Source: Cymodocea nodosa
Lineage: Eukaryota > Streptophyta > Magnoliopsida > Alismatales > Cymodoceaceae
DNA: 64,000 nt
Assembly: GCA_036874045.1 (NCBI GenBank)
Contig: CM072339.1
Coordinates: forward strand, 7,199,501-7,263,500
Direction: 5' to 3'
Shown here: one piece after another, positions 1 through 12,015 of the stretch
Layout: each line of letters opens with the position of its first letter
How positions within the stretch are numbered: the stretch's first letter is position 1
Notes under the pieces: generated by a model
The model's input: only the letters and a program-made list of their open reading frames with translations
The model's database searches: none
What the model was told of the DNA's origin: nothing
Made by a program: the position numbers and the translations under genes

Positions 1-2353
1 ATGGTATTTGTAAAATTTTGTAATAGACATTTTTGTCCGGTCATGTGACTTGACGCTCCATTGTCCAAGATCCATTTTGATGTTGTTTTCTCCTACAACA
101 CAAATTAAGAAAAACTTTTTCTTGGTACCCAATGTTGTTGAGGACCAAGTTCATTAAATGCATATTTCTTCCTTTTGTTTAAAAATAGTTTAACATTATC
201 ATTTATATTCTTATTAGTTGTAAGTACTATTGATTTATCATTAGCTTCATACTCACATATATCATTATTGCTTTTACAATCATTCTTTTTGTTTTTAGAT
301 GTAGTATAATCAAGATCAAACAAATTTTTATTAGATGTGAATTTATTTTGGTGAAGCTTATACATTTCAGTAAGTTCATACCAAGATTTTGTACTTGTAT
401 TAACATTTTATGTACATACAAAATCTTTTTCTGCACAAGAATTTTTTGGTTTATCACATGCAGAATGAGTAATTGGTCTAATACCAGTGTATTGAATTAC
501 ATGCTCAGGTTTCTGAATTTTCAGTTTAGTACAATTGTCTGAAATTTTAGAACCATTAGAAACTGAATTTCCAAAGCAAGAAACAAGATTTTTAGAAACA
601 TTTATAGTCATGTTAGAAGTATAATTTGATAAATCACATTGATTTATATTATTACTGCATGATTCATCCCTTGAAGTACCTACTTCTACATATTTATTAC
701 CTTGTTTCATAATAAAAGGAATTTTAGTCTTAGATTTAGTTGAACTGCAACTAATAAATCCTTTATTGGCTTGAGATTCAGGATAATCAAATCCTAAGCC
801 AAATTTATAAGACACCGCAAGGGTACTAGTTAGTTTGTCTAACTTAGTTTGACTTAAATTCTATTTCTCAAAGGTAGAATTTAAATCTTACTCTCTTAGT
901 TTTACTTTTTCTATCTCTAATTCAAGTTCATTTATATTGTTTCTCAACATTTCATTTTCAGATTCTATCTTTAATTTTTCAGCATTTATATTCTGTATTT
1001 GTTCATGCAAGATACATTCATTAAATCTAAATTTTTGCAAATCTCTAGCATGATTTTCATTATCACATTTAAACTTTTTAAAGTAGTAGACAGGAAACAA
1101 TTTTCTTCTTCCATAATGGATGAAGATTTTCTAATATTCTTATTTTCTAGTTTACATACTTTAAGTTTTTGTAATAATGTATGATAAGCACATAATAATT
1201 CATCAAAGTTGAAATCTGTATGACTTTCAGGATCAGATATTACCTCAGACTCATCTGCCATGAAGCACACAAGAGCAACGTCTTCTAACTCTTGTTCTCC
1301 TTCTGAATGTGAAGATTTTGATGCTGATTCCTCAGATTTAGACTCTTCAGACGTGTCATCCCTAGTGACCTTCAAAGCCTTTTTCTTGTAAAACTTTTTC
1401 TGAGTTTTCTAAGCCGTCTTCTTTTGATTTGTCCTACTTTGCTTTTCATTTTTCCTTATAGGACAATCTGGAGAAAGATGTCCAGGTTTCTTACAGTTGT
1501 AACATACAAACTTTCTGGATGAAGAATTCTTGTCATTCAATGATTTTGACGTTAAGGGTTTATCATTTTTGTTCCTTTGCTGTTTCCTAGCTTTCCATGC
1601 TTTCTTGAATTTCCTAGTCAACAAAATCAAATCCTCGTCAAAATCAGTAGATATATCAGAATCTAAATTAATTTTGAAGGCTATTTCTTTCTTCATTTTT
1701 AGTTTGTTGTGACTCAGTGATTCATTTAATTGAACTTCATAAGCTGTTAAATTTCCTATAAGTTCATTCATAATATAAACATTTAAATCTCGTGATTCCT
1801 CAATTGATGTTACTTTCTAAGACCATTTAGAACTTAGGGATCTGAGAATTTTCCTCACCAAATCCTTCTGTTCAAAATTCTTTCCTAAACATTTTAAAGA
1901 GTTTATGATATCAAAAAATCTAGAAAACATCTCAAAAATATTTTCGTCTTCATGCATCTTAAAGAGTTCATACTTATGAATCAACATGTTTATTTTTGTC
2001 TCTTTAACTTGAGAAGTACCTTCATGTGAAACTTCTAATGCATGCCACACCTCATAAGCAGATTTATATGCCAACACTTTACTGAACTGTTCATAACTCA
2101 ATGCACAAAATAAAATATTTAAGCCCTTAGCATTCAGAGTTTCATTTTCTTTTTTAGTAATTGTCCAAGTATTATAAGGAGTAGTTAACAGAGTATATGG
2201 TTTAGAAATCATGAACCACAATTTATGATCTCTACTTTGAAGAAAAATAGTCATCCTATATTTCCAATATTCAAAATGCATTCCATCAAATAAAGGAGGA
2301 CGATTAAGATTTTGGCCTTCATATAAAGAAAAATTACCATTTCCAATAGCCAT
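1..2353 (-). pseudogene. Copia gag of S1 (broken)
   Basis: Gag of the partial element, starting at 2353 with the Copia gag start (MAIGNGNFSLYEGQN). The first ~180 residues are the UBN2-type gag domain, followed by a CCHC zinc knuckle (CYNCKKPGHLSPDC, near 1490), an acidic serine-rich stretch, a predicted coiled coil (about 890-1180) and a Cys/Asn-rich tail. Gag forms the particle and binds the RNA. It is close to the S2 gag at 37517-39505, which remains open through the same region, so the reading is firm. About five or six breaks; not functional here. Confidence 0.88.
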
Positions 2354-2535
2354 CTTACCTTAGATTTTTCAACCTATTTGATTTTAAACAGTCTAAAAGC
2401 TTTAAAACAACTTGAGCCTTAAATCAATAGAGTTAAACGTATGCTCAGATATTAATTTCCATTTAAAAACAAGGTAGAATAAGCAATGATATTAAATAAG
2501 TTGGTATAGATTTTATATCAAAGATTATTAACAAA

Positions 2536-2547
2536 GCTCTGATACCA
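2536..2547 (-). other. Primer binding site of S1
   Basis: Reads TGGTATCAGAGC on the minus strand, complementary to the 3' end of plant initiator tRNA-Met. It sits two bases from the LTR end (…CCTACA, 2550) as expected for Copia elements. Confidence 0.93.
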
Positions 2548-2549
2548 CT

Positions 2550-3475
2550 TGTAGGATCATATGGCTACATAAGAGGGGGGTGAATTGTGTATTTTTAATA
2601 TTTTCTGAAATATAATTGAAACTTTAAAACTCAAAAATAAGTCGAGACATTGTTTTCATAAAATCATTTTTATTCAAGGTTTCAATTACAATATACAATT
2701 CAATTCTCCTTAGAAATTGTAGATGCAATTATAACTCAATACCATGTATCATCTAAACAATTTCATAACTACAAACAGAGAAAACTAATTTATGGAATTT
2801 AAAACTTTTCTCCCTATTTGAGATCTTTCTTCTTCTTCCATTTCTTCTTCAGCAATTCTTCAGTGACGAATATCTTGTTTTTTCATGCTTCACTGAATTT
2901 GCTTTCTTCTGATACTTCAAATCTTTAGTGACGAAAATCTTACCTTTTTATGCTTCACTGAACTTTCTTCCACTTGAGAGATTTTTCCCGAAGAGGTGTT
3001 TTTGATCCCTGAAAAAGATTTTTCTTTTGGTGTGCAGGGATGGTTTGATCCTTGAAAAGATTTTTCATTTTATGTGCAAGGATAAATTGATCAACGAGAA
3101 TTCTATGCCTTTTATACTGTATCTTCATTTCATGCATATCCTTCACGTTTAACCACTACCAGTTTTCCACTTCTCCACGTCTTTTCTTTTTCCTTCATCG
3201 AAACACACACGTTCTAACCCACGTTTATATTTCAAATTTTCTTTAATCATCAGTCCTGGATCTCTGAAAAATTTCCTGCAAAATAAACTTTCTCATCCAA
3301 AAGTTTTTCATTAGTGTAATAAGAAGTCGTTACTTTAATGTTAACTAAACGAGTAACACAAGTATATATATAACTTAACGTTTCTAACTTAACGAGTTCC
3401 TCATGTGCCATTTCAGGTGACAAGTACTGTAGCTAACTCAACGAACTAAGTCCGTGGTATTATGCTAACTCAAAG
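2550..3475 (-). repeat. Partial LTR of S1
   Basis: Matches the first ~930 plus-strand bases of the S2 LTRs at 30109 and 39706. It ends (element orientation) in CCTACA. A TATA box reading GTATAAAAGGC lies at 3107-3117 and is conserved in both S2 LTRs. The outer part carries theme M1 (AACTCAACGAACTAAG near 3436). Confidence 0.9.
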
Positions 3476-5245
3476 ATTAACCTCTCAAAGGACTTTATGT
3501 GTGATGCATGTGAGTTAGGTAAATTTCACAAAAACTCTTTTAAATCCAAAATTGATATTCCAAGCAAGAAAGTCTTAAAACTTATACATATGGATCTATT
3601 TGGACCAACAAGAATCATGAGTCTTGGTGGTAAACAGTATGTATTTGTTTTAGTAGATGACTTCTCTAGATACACTTGGGTATATTTTCTAGCATCTAAG
3701 GTAGAAGTTTTTGAAAAGTTTAAAATGTTTTGCAATCTTGCTCAAAATGAACAAAGTGTCTTTGTTCAAAATGAACAAAGTGTCTTTGTTCAAAAACTTA
3801 GGAATGATCATTGCACTGAATTTGATAATGATTAAATGGATAATTACTGTAAAGATCATGGCATTGATCACAAATTTTCTTTTCCGAGAGCGTTATCTCA
3901 AAATGGTGTTGTTGAGAGAAAGAATCGATCACTTCAGGAAATGACTAGAACTATGTTAAATGAACATAATTTACCTCAAAATCTTTGGGCTGAAGCAATG
4001 AATACAGCTTGTTATCTTATTAATAGAAGTCACCTAAGACCTCTCATTAATAAAACTCCTTTTGAAATTATGTTTGATAGGGTTCCAAAAATTTCCTATA
4101 TAAAACCATTTGGCTACAAGTGTTTTATCCTTAACGCTAAGGATAAAAGGGATAAATTTTAAGCCAAAGCGGATGAAGAAATTTTTGTAGGTTACTCTAC
4201 TAAAAGTAAAGCCTATAGATTATATAACAAGACTTCTAGAACTATTGAAGAAACTCTCCATGTAAGCTTCAATGAAAATTCTTTTAGAGAATCTCAATCT
4301 AAAGTTGATAATGATGATATGATCAATTTCTCAAAAGAATTAGAGATCAATAGAGAGATTGAAGATTTATCTGAGAAAATCAAAAATATGAACTTAAATG
4401 ATCAAACTAATGATGAAAGTGATGTACCTCCCGATGTTGATGAGAATATTAAGGAAAATTAGAGAAATTGGCGTTATTCTTCATCACATCCCATCACTCA
4501 AGTCATTGGTAATATTAATGAGGGAGTTAAAACTAGAGCTTCAATAAATATAAATAGTATGTGTATGTTTGTTTCTATGGTGGAACCAAAGAATATAGGA
4601 GAGACATTATCTAATGAAAATTGGATAGTGGCAATGCAAGAAGAACTAAATCAATTCATTAGGAATGATGTTTGGGAATTAGTTTCTCCACCCGAAAATT
4701 AGTCCATAATAGGTACAAAGTGGATCTTTAGAAACAAAACTAATGAGACTGGTCAAGTTATAAGAAACAAAGCTAGATGTTGCATAAGGGTATACACAGG
4801 AAGGACACGATTATGATGAAACATTTCCTCCTATGGCTAGGTTAGAAAGTATTAGAATATTATTGGCCTATGCTTGTTATATGGATTTTAAACTATATCA
4901 AATGGATGTCAAGAGTGCATTTCTAAATGGTTTTATTAATGAAGAAGTTTATGTAAAACAACCACCTGGATTTGAAGATATTAAAAATCCTAACTTTGTG
5001 TATAAATTGAAGAAAACCTTATATGGTTTGAAGCAAGCACCTAGATCGTGGTACGAAAGATTATCTACTTTTCTAATAGAACAAGGTTATATCATGGGAA
5101 AAGTAGACCATACTCTTTTTATCAAAAAGGATGATAAAGAACATATTGTTGTTAAAATTTATGTGGATGATATAATCTTTGGAGCAACTTCTAAAAAACT
5201 GATAAAAATATTTTCTAAAGAGATGTGTTTGGGGTTGTTAAGTTA
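3476..5245 (+). mobile_element. Copia pol fragment: integrase and reverse transcriptase
   Basis: Plus-strand pol fragment lying between the S1 LTR and the Gypsy array. Seen in order: end of the GAG-pre-integrase zinc region (CDACELGKFHKNSF, 3500-3545), integrase core (HMDLFGPTR near 3588; ERKNRSLQE near 3917) and reverse transcriptase (QMDVKSAFLNGF near 4899; YGLKQAPRSWYERL near 5020; YVDDIIFG near 5160). The integrase resembles Sirevirus-type Copia, so it may derive from the S family, but it is on the opposite strand from S1 and has no LTR of its own here. Around six breaks. A small 24-bp tandem duplication is present near 3750-3795. Confidence 0.87.
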
Positions 5246-5310
5246 ATTCTTAAACTTGTTTATGAAAAGGTGCCAGAAGACTTGTATTGGATTTGTGAAC
5301 TTATATTTGT

Positions 5311-5322
5311 TAGGCGGCACCA
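5311..5322 (-). other. Primer-site-like sequence after LTR 5330-7245
   Basis: Reads TGGTGCCGCCTA in element orientation, seven bases after the LTR end. It resembles the TGGCGCC-type primer site of Athila-like Gypsy elements. A second similar TGGCACC lies about 50 bp further on. Confidence 0.55.
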
Positions 5323-5329
5323 GAGAACT

Positions 5330-7245
5330 TGTTTAATTTGTTTTTATGCTTATATCAATAATTACTTTTAGAAGTAAACAAACAACCTTTCACATAAACT
5401 ATATATTAATTTCAATTTGTGTTTTAACTACAAGTGCACAATGTATATTGTATTTGTGTGCAAGTACAGGTCAATCCCACTAAGATTGAGTAAGAATTGT
5501 GTACTGTTTCGATTTTTATATTGGAGTATAAATGTGTTCAGTTAAGCACTCCATTGAGTTACAGTTAACTCAACGGACTTAGTTCATGGAGTTATAGATA
5601 ACACAACGAACTAACCTTGTGGACTTAAGTTAACTCTACGAGCCTATTTTTTCAGTTGAATGCTATTATTTACAAAGGAATTCGGCCAACCATTGGGCGA
5701 TTCCACAAATTGTAAATAACATAAATTAAGCTATTTAATGTTAGTTAACATTAGATTTATCATTAAGCAACACTAACATTTAGATATTTCAAACACTAAC
5801 CATTAAAATCTTTAAGTATCTGTAACGAATAAATTTTAGTAAACTGTAAAACTATTTTCTATTTTCTGAATCAAACAAACATAAAACATTCACAATACTA
5901 ACAATGATAACATTAATCACGATACAAAACAAACAATACAACACTTTAATACTAAATGTAAATACAGATAATTTGTTGTTTTTGGTATTTTTGTTTTGAT
6001 ATGTTCCTGAAGATGAATGAATGGCGAAATGTAAAAATCTCTATCGCCAGTAAAAACTTTCGTCACTACATGCGACGTGATTACACCATTGAAAACTTAA
6101 TCACTTACAATCTTGTCTCCTCTCCTTATAGAATCGTGAATCCAAAATTGTAAGATGATCTCCTCTTCAACATACTGGCATCAACCCGAAACTAAGGCTA
6201 GAAGCTTTACGATCTCTTGAGATATGAGTCGGTGCTTGGTGAAAATGACTTCCCTTCTCGCGACGCGATCACTCCTTATAGTGGTTGTCAAGCACCGTGT
6301 TTGGCTCGGAATCGACCCGACATCAGGAAAGTATCGTCACAAACCTCTGATGGTTGGTGATTTTGGTGGTGGTGTGGAGCTTCAGGGAACTTCCAACGCT
6401 TCTTGCAGTTAGCGTGGTTCTCCACTCTACACACACACTTTTTCTTCGTCTTTTATATTTCTTATAGTAGTAACTGCTCCTACTTAGATGATCGATTAGA
6501 TTTCCTTCATTCATATCAACGACGGTGATTTCTTCTTCCTTCCACGAGTGAATTCCTACGTGATACGTGCAATCGTGGTTTTCCTTCGAATATCCTGTTT
6601 CTATAATTGCTATAGTGGCATATTAGAAAATATATAGTCCGTAGAGTTACAAATAACTCAATGAACTTACTTCGTTGATTTAACTATAAAACACGTGCAA
6701 TAAAGAAATAAGCTGCTAACATAACGCGCTACCTTAGTGTGTATTCATGTAACTCAACGCATACAGTTATGCTAACTTAATGAGTTATATATGTGCAACT
6801 CACATGACATAATAAAGCATTTAAATTCAACACGTGCATAATTCTAATTTAATGAGTTCAGGTATGCAACTTATGGTTTTTACTCACTAACTCAATGAGT
6901 TGTTACTTGTACTTTTTACACCTTTAAGCCTTTAACTCAACGAGTTGTTACTGTGTACTTGAATATTCTTTTAGCATTTAAAACATAATTGTTTGGTATA
7001 TAAAATGTAACTCTTTGAAATAACAAAAAATTTGGATACTTAAGAATTTCAAAGCCTGTAAACTCATCGATAGTTTAGAAATGTACTTAATTAACATTAA
7101 TTCCTTGAAATTATGCAGATTTCTTCATTAAAGCATATAACAGTGCAATTATAATATAATGGCTTAATTCTCATATGATAAGCTAAATATTATGCAATTA
7201 ACCATCATTTAACCCTTAATATTATGCACTTTTTCATTTTAAACA
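5330..7245 (-). repeat. Athila-like LTR (third in array)
   Basis: About 1.9 kb. In element orientation it starts TGTTTAAAATG, directly after a purine tract (7246-7258), and ends ...AAACA before the primer-like site. Internal theme M1 arrays occur at 5560-5645 and about 6630-6960. Its middle differs in motif content from the other two LTRs of the array, which have M2 arrays there. The first ~250 bases resemble the G1 5' LTR most closely. Confidence 0.88.
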
Positions 7246-8780
7246 CTTCCTCCATACTTAAATTTTGCTAGTCCCTTAGCAAACTACTAAGATCTAACTA
7301 GTTGGTCTTTTTAAAGTTGTTAGAATTAATTTTTTCATTTTGTTTCTTTAGAATACATAAATTAGATTACTATATAGATATTTTGTATTTTTTAGTAATC
7401 TATTTTAACATTGTTTTCTCCTCTTCAACCTGCAAATATATTTAAAACATATGTAAATTACATACAAAAAATATTAGCATCATATAGGTAGTAATTATAT
7501 TATCATTTTTTTCTTTTTCTTTAACATCTATTATCTCGAATTTTCCAATATGATTTCCAGAATAAATTTCAACTCATATGAATCAAAACACAATCTAATT
7601 CAATATGATTAAACAAGTAGAATAATAAATTTTATCTCAAATAAATACTTCAAAAGTCTATTCTAGATTCATACTTCAGTAATCTTAGATAACAGAAAAT
7701 ATACTTGATTTAAAAGATTTTTGTATTTCACAAAACACTTTATCTTTTCAGAACAGTATATGCATATTTGTACTTTAAAAGTTAATTTGAAAAGCTTGAA
7801 TTATACAAGAGCTTTCTAGTGTACCCATTTATCGAGCTTTCAATCAACAATCCCAGATTTGATCAGGATATTAGGTTGCCAGATTTAAAGAGTCATTTTT
7901 CAGGTCAACAATCCTTACATACCTATCTACTCAAGTATAAAAGACTCGTGATCAAACAAGTCAATAAACTCTCAAAGTTTTTTTTTTTTTTTCCTTTCAA
8001 CACAGTATATATATGTATTTCATTAATACAGATGCAATAAAACACAAATCTCATGTAGTCCTACTTCCATTATTTACTAAAAAAATGAATCCATATCACT
8101 AAGCTCATACTTTTTTTGTAGTTTAATAAGATTTACACATAAATCATTCTACAAGTTTAATCAATCAAATTAAATGTATCCTTGATCATATGTATTTCAT
8201 TTAATCCAAAAATCAACATTTCAACTCTTTTAGGATTTGAAATAATTTACTGAGTTTCAGTTAAGTATTCTGATTTCTTTTGTAAAATCATGAAACTATT
8301 AAACTCATAAAATTCAGCAAAAACATAAGATACTATATCTAGATTTGTATTAATTGTAATATTTGTAGCATCTTATCTAAGATTATCAATATAACATTCA
8401 AGCAGTTACAATTCTTAAAAATCTAACAGTCTTAATTATCGGATAGTTATAGCAAATTCATTAAAAAATTTTCAATTTCCACAGAACTTTTGCAGCACCA
8501 TTCTAATTCCTCTAATTAACAAAATTACTTGGCTTTTTAATCTAATTATGTCCCCCCCATACCTACATTGTGCATTGTCTTCAATGTAAAAGATTTTACA
8601 GTAAATACAGTAATTGTTAGTAGGCATGAATATTGTTTCGTTGATTTAGCACCTAACTCAACGAGCTTAATTCATTGAATTAATGAATAACTCTACGAAC
8701 TGAGTTTAAATGTAAATTTAGGATAAGTAATCAATTGCATATCTTGTTCTTTTGTATATTGTTTAGATTTTCCTAGCACT
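7246..8780 (-). other. Noncoding internal segment between two LTRs
   Basis: No gene is visible. It begins (element orientation) just after the primer-like site at 8781-8786 and matches the region downstream of the F-box gene elsewhere (compare 58060-58780), including CCCCCCCAT near 8550. It ends in the purine tract at 7246. The stretch 7320-8500 also aligns with the noncoding region 35040-36150 inside Copia S2, best at 7790-8050. A T-run lies at about 7979-7991. Confidence 0.75.
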
Positions 8781-8794
8781 ACACCAGAAAAACT

Positions 8795-10945
8795 TAGATT
8801 TGTTACTTCTGTTTTTACTTAGTTAATTTATCTTTATGCCTATTCTTTTTCTTTTAGAAGTAAACAAACAACCTTTAATACAATTTAGATATTAATTCCA
8901 ATTTGTACTTTAACTACAAGTGCACAGTGTCTATTGTATTAGTGTGCAAGTACAGGTTGGTCCCATAGGGAATTGCTTAAGAACTTAGAACTGTTCGTTT
9001 GTTAACAATCAAATTTGTATCTTCAATAAGCTCTCCGTTGAGGTACAGTTAACTCAACGGACAAAGTTCGTTGAGTTATGACTAACTCAACGGACTAACC
9101 TTGTGGACTTAAGTTAACTCCATGAGCCTATCTTTTCTTTTTAATATTGCTATTTACAAAGGAATTCGGCCAACCATTAGGCGATTCCACAGATTGTAAA
9201 TAACATCAATTGAGCTCTTTAATGTTAGTAAACACAAGATTTATCATTAAGCATACTAACATTCAAATAATTCAAACAGTAACCATTAAAATCTTTAAGT
9301 CTTTTGAACGAACCAATTTCAGTAAACTGTAAAACTAAAACAAACATAAATCAATCACAACACTAACAAAGATAACATTAATCACGATACAACACAAACA
9401 ATACAACACTCAAATACAACATACAAACATAGATAAATTGTTTTTGGTATTTTTGTTTTAATATGAACATGGAAATGGGCGAAATGTGAAATGTAAAGTA
9501 ATCTCAATCGACAGTAAATACTTCCGTCACTACTTGCAACGTGATTACACCATTGAAAATTAAACCACTTACAATTCTGTCTCCTCTCCCTATAGAATCG
9601 CAAGTCCAGAATTGCAAGATGATCTCCTTTTCAGCATACAAGGATCAACTCGAAGCCAAGGCTAGAAGCTTTATGATCTCTTGAAATATGAGTCGGCACT
9701 TGGTGAAAATGGCTTCCCTTCCCGCGACGCGATCACTCCTCACAGTGGTTGTTAGGCACTGTGTTTGGCTCAGAATTGACCCGACATCAAGAAAGTATTC
9801 TCACAGACCTCCGATGGTTGGTGATTGTGGTGGTTATGGTGGTGGTAACGATGGTTGGTGTGGTACTTTGGAGAATTGCCGATACTGTTTGCAGAAAGCT
9901 CGGTGCTCCTTCTCTGTACACACTGGCCGTCCATCGATCACACACACTTTACTTCTTTTTCTTCTTTTCTTTTATATTTCTTTAGTGGTAACTGCTTCTG
10001 CTTGAATGGTCGGTTGGATTTCCTTCATTCATATCAATGACAATGATTTCTTCTCCCTTCGACGAGTGAATTCCTACGTGATACGTGTGATCGTGGTTTT
10101 TCTTCCAACTGTCCTGTTTCTACAACCGCTATAGTGGCATATTAGAAAATAAATAGTCCGTGGAGTTACAGATAACTCAACGAACTTTCTTTGTTGATTT
10201 AACTATAAAACACGTGCATAAATTTAACTATCCGATGCTCAGGTGCATTTCAGATATTTATAGATAACTCACCGATATATAACTTAAGTAAATCTACCAG
10301 ATCTCGACATGTGTTAGCAGCAGTTTAATAATAAAATAAACATTTCAGAGAGTTACATGGCTAATTATCCGATGCTCAGATGCATTTCAGATAGTTAGAG
10401 ATAACTCACCAAAAATCCACTTAAGTCACTTTACTAGAACATGACACGTGTCCTCAACTATTTTATAAATAAAAAGAGATTTCGGAGAGTTACACATATA
10501 ACTGTCTGATGCCTAGTTGCAATTTTGGATAGTTAGAGAACTCACCGAAAGTTCACTTAAGTCATGCATTATAGTTTCGACACGTGTACTTCAGGAAATA
10601 ATCAACTATTCTTTCAAAACATAACTGTTCGACAATTTAAACATACTATCCAATACAATTTCGGTCTGTTAAACATAATTGTCCGAAATATGTTCGGTAT
10701 GTTAAACATAACTGTCTGAAATATCAGAAAATTCGAATACTTAAGAATTTCACAGCCTGCAACTTATCGACAGTTCAAAAATGTACTAAATTAACATTAA
10801 TTCCCCAAAATTAAGTAGATTCTTTAATTAAAGCATATAATAGTGCAATTATAACATAATGGTTTAATTCTCATTTGATAAGCTAAATATTATGCAATTA
10901 ACCATCATTTAATCGTTAATAATATGCACTTTTTCATTCTAAACA
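8795..10945 (-). repeat. Athila-like LTR (second in array)
   Basis: About 2.15 kb, starting TGTTTAGAATG after a purine tract at 10946-10959. M1 array at 9030-9125 and dense M2 array (GGATAGTTA ... TAACTATCC) at 10225-10720, where ACACGTGT-type G-box cores also occur. A TATA-like element (TATAAAAG on the minus strand) lies near 9966-9975. A GGT-rich stretch at 9825-9870 is shared with the LTR at 14375. Confidence 0.9.
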
Positions 10946-12015
10946 CTTCCCCGATACTTAAATTTTGCTAGTCCCTTAGCAAACTAAGATCTAATTAATT
11001 GGTCTTTCTAAAAGTGCTAGAATTAATTCTTCCCCCTTTTTTTTTCTTCTGTTTAGCATAAAGATATATATTCTGTATGTTTCAGTAATCAACCCGCAAA
11101 TATACTTAGAATATATGTAAATTACATACAAAGTATATCATCATCACATAGGTGTTAATTATATTATCGTTTGTTCTTTAATCAGTCAAATTAAATGTAT
11201 CTTTAATCATATGTGTTTCATTTAATCTAGAATTCATATTTCAGCTCCATCAGGACTTCAGATAATTTACTGATTTTTCATTAAGCATTTGATTTCATTT
11301 TAAAATCGTGAAACTGTTAAACTCATGAAATTCAGAAAAAACATAAGATACTATATCTAGATTTGCATAAATAGTAAATTCAATAGCATCTTATATAGCC
11401 TTCTAAATATAACATTCAAGTAGTTACAATTTATAAAAATTTTATAGTCTCAATTATTAGATAGTTATAGCAAGTTCATAAAAATTTTCAATTTCCACAA
11501 AACTTTGCAGTACCATTTTAATTCCTTTAATTAACAAACTTACATGGCTGTTACTTTAATTACCTCCCCCCCATATCTACATTTTGCATTGTCCTCAATG
11601 TAAAAGATTTGACAATAAGTACAGTAATTGTAGCAGGCATGAATACAATTTTGTTGATTTAAAATTCAGGTTAAGTAATTGGTTACACACCTTGTTTCGT
11701 TTGTATCTCCTTCTACATATTTCGATTTTTGATTCTAAAAAACTTTTCATTCACAGATAAACGTAGAATATAAAACAAAATAACATTTAACAGATATTAA
11801 TAAATCAGTGTCTTGTGTGGAACCCAGACTCCTATGCCTTTGATAGTTCACAAGCAAGCCAGTTGGTTTCTCAGAATAGATACCAACAAACTAGATTGAT
11901 ATTTTGTTTTTTTATAAAATACAAATGAAAACTAAATTTTTTTCTCTTTTTTGTCTTTTTTTTTTCTAAAAATAAATGCAGAATACACACAACATTAAAC
12001 ACACTAAATCACAGC
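10946..12015 (-). other. 3' noncoding region of gag/F-box unit
   Basis: No coding potential. It lies between the F-box end and the LTR. It starts with the polypurine tract (AAGTATCGGGGAAG on the minus strand), has a purine stretch matching GGGGGGAGG near 11565 that is kept in the other copies, and contains a T-rich tract near 11940-11970. It is homologous to 57731-58780 of G1. Confidence 0.75.

Larger units (their letters stand above)
1..3475 (-). mobile_element. Sirevirus-like Copia element S1, partial copy
   Basis: Left end of the window holds the gag part, primer site and part of an LTR of a Copia element on the minus strand. It is the same family as S2 (30109-41459): gag, primer site and LTR align throughout, and position 1 corresponds to about 37149 in S2, so the copy continues beyond the window. 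Sirevirus-like assignment rests on the long gag with coiled coil, the initiator-Met primer site, and the long LTR of the family. The element is broken, with roughly five or six breaks in gag. The LTR stops matching at about 3475, where a plus-strand Copia pol fragment begins. Confidence 0.9.

Noticed and set aside
3747-3795. CRISPR-like direct repeat (24-bp tandem duplication)
   Set aside because: Only two copies, in frame inside a Copia pol; replication slippage explains it.
6224-6412. Short plus-strand ORF as a host gene
   Set aside because: It lies inside an LTR on the antisense strand and recurs only with the LTR; no domain seen.
7819-8040. ORF of 73 residues in the shared noncoding block
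   Set aside because: It runs opposite to both elements, includes a T-run, and the match with 35500-35770 does not keep the frame.
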